16,901 nucleotides of DNA from positions 1 to 16,901 of the forward strand of contig JBFGCA010000108.1 in the NCBI GenBank assembly GCA_041567315.1, read 5' to 3'. Each line of letters starts with the position of its first letter. The first letter of the stretch is position 1. This DNA is from JBFGCA01 sp041567315. Its GTDB lineage: Bacteria > Acidobacteriota > Thermoanaerobaculia > Multivoradales > JAHEKO01. The position numbers and the translations under genes were made by a program. Under the pieces are notes generated by a model that was not told the DNA's origin, did not search any database, and saw nothing but the letters and a program-made list of their open reading frames with translations. Of this stretch, positions 12,951 to 16,901 are shown in pieces.

Positions 12951-14132
12951 ATGTTGTCACCCGGGCCGTCGGCGGGAAAGCGGCTCTTCTTTCGGGCCGT
13001 GACCCTGGCGCTTCTCGTGGTCGCGCTGTGGATCGCGACCGGTCTCTTGCTGGCGGCCCGCCGGGGTTCCGAGGCCCCGCCGGGCTCGCTGCGCTACGGA
13101 CTCGACCGGCTGACGCCGCTCTATCCCAACATGACCGCGAGCGAGATCGAGCAGCTCCTGACCGAGACCTGGAGTCGCGAGTACGTCTACGCGCCGCTGG
13201 TGCAGCACCGGGAGGGCGCCATCGAGGGCCGCTGGGTCAACGTCGATCCCGCCGGCTTCCGCCGCTCCGCGAGCCAGGGGCCCTGGCCACCGGACGCGGA
13301 GGCCTTCAACGTCTTCGTCTACGGGGGCTCGACCGCCTACGGATACGGCGTCGCCGACGGGCAGACCATTCCCTCGTTCCTCCAGGAGGAGCTGGACGCG
13401 GTGGGCTGCGGGCCACGGGTCGCGGTCTACAACTTCGGGCGCGGCAACTACTACAGCGAGCAGGAGCGGGTGCTGTTCGAGATCCACCTGACGTCCGGGC
13501 TGCTGCCCGACGTCGCGATATTCGTGGACGGCTTCAACGAGTGGAAGGACGCGCCCAAGTTCACCCGTCGTCTCGAATACCTGATGAGCGAGTCGCCCGG
13601 ACAACTGACCCGCCGCGCGCTGAAGAGCCTGCCACTGGTGGACCGGCTACGGCTGGCGAGCGGAGCACCGGCGGACGCCGAGGACGGGCGGATTGCCGAC
13701 GCACCGGCCGCCGACGCTCGGGCCGACGGCGAGCGCTGGCTGGCACGCTGGCTGCGGGGCAAGCGGCTGATCGCCGCCGCCGGCCGCGAGTTCGGGATGT
13801 CGACCTATTTCGTCTGGCAGCCGGTCCCCCTCTACGACTACCGCCTGGAGCTGCACCCCTTCGCCGCCGAGGTGGAGGAGGACTTCGCCCAACCCGGCTA
13901 CCAGGCGTTGCGCCACGGCTATGAGCGACTGGATCGGATGCGGGCGAGCCACCCCGACCTCGAGCCGGCCGGCGACTTCCTGTGGCTGGCGGACGCGCAG
14001 CGGGACCGCAGCGAGCCGCTCTACGTCGACGCCGCCCACTACACCGCGAGCTTCAGCCGCCACGTCGCGGCGCGCATCGGCGCCTTCGTCGCCGGCGGTC
14101 TCGACTGCGCCCCGGATGCCGGCCGGGACTAG
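12951..14132 (+). CDS. Membrane-anchored SGNH/GDSL-like hydrolase
   Basis: A 393-residue protein. A basic N-terminus and one membrane helix (about 14-36, FRAVTLALLVVALWIATGLL) anchor it, probably with the catalytic domain outside the cytoplasm. Block I is VYGGSTAYGYG with Ser127. Then come NFGRGNYYS (about 161-169), a block III-like segment VDGFNEW (Asn196), and near the C-terminus DAAHYT with Asp360 and His363, the expected Ser-Asp-His set. An Ala/Asp-rich insert lies at about 235-270. SGNH enzymes of polysaccharide loci act as O-acetyl esterases or acetyltransferase partners (AlgJ/AlgX-like), so removing or moving an acyl group on the polymer is a reasonable guess. The ATG at 12951 is set by the -10 eight bases upstream. 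It is divergent from the carbamoyltransferase and ends at a CTAG shared with the ABC exporter. Confidence 0.82.
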   Translation: MLSPGPSAGKRLFFRAVTLALLVVALWIATGLLLAARRGSEAPPGSLRYGLDRLTPLYPNMTASEIEQLLTETWSREYVYAPLVQHREGAIEGRWVNVDPAGFRRSASQGPWPPDAEAFNVFVYGGSTAYGYGVADGQTIPSFLQEELDAVGCGPRVAVYNFGRGNYYSEQERVLFEIHLTSGLLPDVAIFVDGFNEWKDAPKFTRRLEYLMSESPGQLTRRALKSLPLVDRLRLASGAPADAEDGRIADAPAADARADGERWLARWLRGKRLIAAAGREFGMSTYFVWQPVPLYDYRLELHPFAAEVEEDFAQPGYQALRHGYERLDRMRASHPDLEPAGDFLWLADAQRDRSEPLYVDAAHYTASFSRHVAARIGAFVAGGLDCAPDAGRD

Positions 14133-16039
14133 CCCGGCGACAGCCCCACCGGGTCGGCCGGCCGCTCGGCGCTCTCCGACTGCAGCCGCCAGAGCCGGGC
14201 GTAGAGACCGGCGGCGGCGAGCAGCTGCCGGTGGTCGCCGCGCTCGATCAGACGGCCACCGTCGAGGACCAGGATCTGGTCGGCGGCGGCGACGGTCGAC
14301 AGCCGGTGGGCGATCACCACCAGCGTGCGGTCCGCCCTGAGACGCGCCAGCGACTCCTGGATCAGGCGCTCCGACTCGCTGTCGAGGTGGCTGGTCGCCT
14401 CGTCGAGGATCAGCAGGTCCGGATCGCGGAGGACCGCGCGGGCGATCGCCAGCCGCTGGCGCTGGCCCGACGACAGTCGATGACCGCGCTCGCCAACCAG
14501 AGTGTCGTAGCCCGCGGTCAGGTCGGCGATGAACTCCTCGGCGTGCGCCACCCGGGCGGCGGCACGGATCTCCTGGTCGCTCGCTTGCGGGCGGCCGAAG
14601 GCGATGTTGTCGCGGACGCTGGCGTGGAGCAGCAACGTGTCCTGGCTGACCACCGCCAGATGGCGCCGCCAGCTCTCCCAGTCGAGCTCGCGCAGGTCGA
14701 CCCCGTCGACCAGGATCGCGCCCTCGGTCGGCTCGTAGAGCCCCAGAAGCAGGTCGGCGACGCTCGACTTGCCGCCCCCCGACTCGCCGACCAGCGCGGT
14801 CATCGTGCCACGCCGCAGGCGCAGCGACAGGTCGCGCACCGCCCAGCGCTCGCCGTCGAGATAGCGCAGCGACACCCGGCTAAACTCGATCGCCTGGCGC
14901 ACACCGGAGAACGGCCGGCCGCCGGAGCGCGGGTACTGCTTGTCGTCGCGGCGCAGGATCCGCTCCAGCCGGCGGACGAACTCCCAGTGGCTGGCGACGT
15001 GACCCAGCCGGTCGTTGACGAACTTGATCCGCGGCAGCAGCCGGTAGAGGACGAAAAGGAAGGTGACCAGGCGCGGCAACGATCCCGGATCGCGGCCGTA
15101 GATCAGCGCGTAGCCGCCGATCAGGAAGGCTGCCACGCCCAGCACGGTAATGGCGTCGGCCAGCGGACCGATGGTGGCGTTCCAGGTCAGCCCCTGCCGG
15201 CGGTGGGTCACGGCGTCGCTGATCGCCTCCTCGACCTGCTCGATGGCGTAGCCCTCGCGGCCGAAGGTCCGGATCAGCCGCAGCGCCCCGAGATACTCCA
15301 CGGTACGGCCGTTGAGCTCCACCAGCGCGCGCGTGAACCGCCGCCCCAGGCGGCGGACCCGACGCACGATGCCCCGCAGGGCCGTCGACAGCAGGGCCAT
15401 GGCGACCAGGGCCGCCAGGGTCATCGGCCACGACAGCCACGCGAGCAGCACCGAATAGGCGGCGATCATCAGCAGGTGCCCGAAGATCAGGTTGCTCAGC
15501 TGGATGACGTGGCCCACGTAGTTGATCTGTTCGTTGTAGCTGCTGAGGTCACCGATCTTGTGCCGGCGCACGGCGGCGTAGCTCATCGCCATCAACTGAC
15601 GGAAGAAGCGGCGCCGCAGGTCGCCCTCGACCCGCGCCTGGAGATGCGCCACCATGGCGCGGCTGCCGAAGTCGAGGGCGCTGACCAGCAGCTGAGCGAG
15701 GACCGCCAGGGCGATCAGGGCGAGAAAGGCGCCCTCGGTGCCGACTCGTCCGGTGAGCGCCGCCAGCGGCCGCTCGAGCATGCCGAGCTGCGATGCACCA
15801 GGCATCGCCGGCGGTCCGACCAGCGTCCGCAGCGCCAGGACCAGCAGCCCGACGGTGCTGCTCTCGAACAGGGTGGCGAGCAGGTTGAGACCGACGGTCG
15901 GGCCGACCACCCGCCAGTGACGCCGGTAGATCGAGACCAGGAAGGCCAGCGTCCGGCGGCGCTCCGGATGCATCCGCCGCGACAGCCAGCGCAGCGACTG
16001 CCACAGTCCGCCGGCGGCTGGACTGTCGGCGGGTTGCAT
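14129..16039 (-). CDS. MsbA-like ABC exporter (membrane and ATPase domains fused)
   Basis: A 636-residue half-transporter that should work as a homodimer in the inner membrane. A 40-residue basic N-terminus is followed by the six-helix exporter domain (about 42-350). Hydrophobic segments are visible near 44-72, 103-122, 183-222 and 295-335, with the coupling-type stretch LVELNGRTVEYLGALRLIRTFGRE. The ATPase domain (about 384-625) has Walker A GESGGGKSS (418-426), Q-loop Gln466, signature LSSGQRQRLAIAR (522-534), Walker B LLILDEATS (542-550) and H-loop His578. Such exporters flip lipid-linked glycans or glycolipids (MsbA, PglK) or export peptides. The glycan context favours the former. The ATG at 16039 lacks a clear ribosome site. 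The stop TAG shares CTAG with the hydrolase stop. It is divergent from the epimerase gene. Confidence 0.92.
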   Translation of the reverse strand: MQPADSPAAGGLWQSLRWLSRRMHPERRRTLAFLVSIYRRHWRVVGPTVGLNLLATLFESSTVGLLVLALRTLVGPPAMPGASQLGMLERPLAALTGRVGTEGAFLALIALAVLAQLLVSALDFGSRAMVAHLQARVEGDLRRRFFRQLMAMSYAAVRRHKIGDLSSYNEQINYVGHVIQLSNLIFGHLLMIAAYSVLLAWLSWPMTLAALVAMALLSTALRGIVRRVRRLGRRFTRALVELNGRTVEYLGALRLIRTFGREGYAIEQVEEAISDAVTHRRQGLTWNATIGPLADAITVLGVAAFLIGGYALIYGRDPGSLPRLVTFLFVLYRLLPRIKFVNDRLGHVASHWEFVRRLERILRRDDKQYPRSGGRPFSGVRQAIEFSRVSLRYLDGERWAVRDLSLRLRRGTMTALVGESGGGKSSVADLLLGLYEPTEGAILVDGVDLRELDWESWRRHLAVVSQDTLLLHASVRDNIAFGRPQASDQEIRAAARVAHAEEFIADLTAGYDTLVGERGHRLSSGQRQRLAIARAVLRDPDLLILDEATSHLDSESERLIQESLARLRADRTLVVIAHRLSTVAAADQILVLDGGRLIERGDHRQLLAAAGLYARLWRLQSESAERPADPVGLSPG

Positions 16040-16245
16040 GGCGACGGAGGACTCGGACCGGCGGCAGCTACGGATCGCGAGAAGGACGACGGCGATTCTA
16101 CAGCGCTACCGCCGCGCCTCCCGTGGCGTTGCGGTGCGATCCGCGCCACAGTTTCCCGACCAGAGCTCCGGTATACTCCCCGACCACGCTGGCCGCTGAC
16201 CGAAAGCGCCTCCGGCACCGGCGACCGACCCCTTGCGAGCGAGCC
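16040..16245. promoter_or_regulatory. Divergent intergenic region with two -10 elements
   Basis: The 206 bases between the ABC exporter and the epimerase carry a minus-strand TAGAAT (16100 to 16095), about 49 bases upstream of the exporter ATG after the inferred start, and a plus-strand TATACT (16172-16177), about 60 bases upstream of the epimerase ATG. No convincing -35 boxes are seen for either. I see no further gene or repeat in this stretch. Confidence 0.45.
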
Positions 16246-16901
16246 ATGAGCGCCATCCTCGTCACCGGTGGGCTGGGCGTCGTGGGCAGCCACCTGGCCC
16301 GTATCCTGCGCCGACGCGGTCACGACGTCTGGGTGGCCGACCACCGCCACCACCACGCGCCCCGGCACTTGCGCTGCGACGTCGGCTCCTACCGGCAGGT
16401 GGAGCGGATGTTCGAGGGCCGGAGCTTCGGCGTGGTCTACCACCTGGCGGCCGAGTTCGGACGCTGGAACGGCGAGGACTACTACGACACCTTGTGGCAG
16501 ACCAACGTCGTCGGCACCAAGAACGTCCTGCGGCTCCAGGAGCGGCTGGGCTTCCGGCTGGTCTTCGCCTCCAGCTCCGAGGTCTACGGCGACTACGACG
16601 GCGTCATGCGCGAGTCGGTGATGGACGAGCGCGAGATCCGCCAGCTCAACGACTACGCGATGTCCAAGTGGGTCAACGAGCAGCAGATCCTCAACTCGGC
16701 GTCGATGTTCGGCACCGAGAGCGTCCGGGTCCGCCTGTTCAACACCTACGGCGAGGGCGAGTACTACAGCCCCTACCGCTCGGTGAACTGCCTGTTCACC
16801 TACCGGGCGCTGCACCGGCAGCCCTACACCGTCTACCTCGACCACCACCGCACCTCGTCCTACGTCACCGACACCGCGCGCACCCTGGCCAACATCGCGG
16901 A
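16246..16901 (+). CDS. NAD-dependent epimerase/dehydratase (extended SDR), C-terminus beyond window
   Basis: The first 218 residues of a nucleotide-sugar SDR. The cofactor motif is TGGLGVVGSHL (7-17). Catalytic residues appear as the Ser triplet in FASSSEVYGD (108-117) and Tyr137-x3-Lys141 (YAMSKW). FNTYGEGEYY, CLFTYRAL and SSYVTDTARTL follow as in UDP-glucose 4-epimerase and dTDP-glucose 4,6-dehydratase relatives. The substrate cannot be set. A His/Arg-rich loop (HRHHHAPRH, 33-41) takes the place of the usual sugar-nucleotide strand-2 loop. The frame stays open to the right edge, so about a third of the protein is missing. It has its own -10 (TATACT) about 70 bases upstream. It is a different gene from the SDR at 5739 and only distantly similar in sequence. 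Confidence 0.88.
   Translation, partial: MSAILVTGGLGVVGSHLARILRRRGHDVWVADHRHHHAPRHLRCDVGSYRQVERMFEGRSFGVVYHLAAEFGRWNGEDYYDTLWQTNVVGTKNVLRLQERLGFRLVFASSSEVYGDYDGVMRESVMDEREIRQLNDYAMSKWVNEQQILNSASMFGTESVRVRLFNTYGEGEYYSPYRSVNCLFTYRALHRQPYTVYLDHHRTSSYVTDTARTLANIA

Noticed and set aside
12865..12960. An upstream in-frame ATG (12960) that would lengthen the carbamoyltransferase by 32 residues.
   Set aside because: The added residues are unlike the family, and the start would lie upstream of the predicted promoter and inside the divergent hydrolase gene. MTTTILGLSAFYHDS at 12864 is the normal beginning.
13982..16249. A long open frame on the plus strand opposite the ABC exporter.
   Set aside because: The exporter on the other strand has every ABC motif in order. 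The antisense product is Gln/Arg/His/Asp-rich with no recognisable domain.
1..16901. CRISPR arrays, tRNA or rRNA genes, insertion sequences, phage genes.
   Set aside because: No regularly spaced repeats, no cloverleaf or ribosomal sequence, no transposase or integrase motifs were seen.

Overview
The window is very GC-rich bacterial DNA, with G or C in nearly every third codon position. It carries a surface-polysaccharide (capsule/exopolysaccharide) locus in three transcription blocks. There are no rRNA or tRNA genes, CRISPR arrays or insertion sequences that I can see. The base composition, the E. coli-like -10 elements and the style of the secreted TPR and hypothetical proteins suggest Acidobacteriota, perhaps Thermoanaerobaculia. 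That placement is an inference, not a proof.

Block 1 (1-9279, plus strand). It opens with the C-terminal end of a bacterial tyrosine kinase (Wzc/CpsD type). The kinase stop overlaps a CpsB/CapC-type PHP tyrosine phosphatase that appears to start at a CTG codon. An exported TPR protein and an exported protein of unknown function follow. The unknown gene has a good sigma70 promoter with a CRP/FNR-like palindrome just upstream. Then come tightly coupled sugar genes: a UDP-HexNAc 6-dehydrogenase, a 2-hydroxyacid dehydrogenase, an extended SDR epimerase, an acylneuraminate-type cytidylyltransferase and a HAD phosphatase. Each overlaps the next by four bases (GTGA or ATGA). A DegT-type aminotransferase closes the block but is interrupted by a frameshift near 8660-8668. 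The block looks like a route to one or more nucleotide-activated acidic or amino sugars. No sugar-acid synthase (NeuB/KdsA type) and no glycosyltransferase is visible here.

Block 2 (9352-12864, minus strand). A NodU/CmcH-type O-carbamoyltransferase with a fused C-terminal membrane domain (SxtJ-like) is followed by a 49-residue DUF5989-type membrane protein and a zinc-ribbon SAM methyltransferase. A membrane-anchored SGNH/GDSL-like hydrolase (12951-14132, plus) is transcribed divergently from the carbamoyltransferase. Together they look like a module that decorates glycans, glycolipids or another small metabolite.

Block 3. A MsbA-like ABC exporter (14129-16039, minus) converges on the hydrolase, and the two stop codons share one CTAG. 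It diverges from a second SDR epimerase/dehydratase (16246 to the right edge, plus) that is cut off by the window.

Overall, the kinase/phosphatase pair would tune polymer export, block 1 would make activated sugars, block 2 would modify the product, and the ABC protein would flip a lipid-linked intermediate. These roles come from family knowledge and context. None is demonstrated by the sequence alone.
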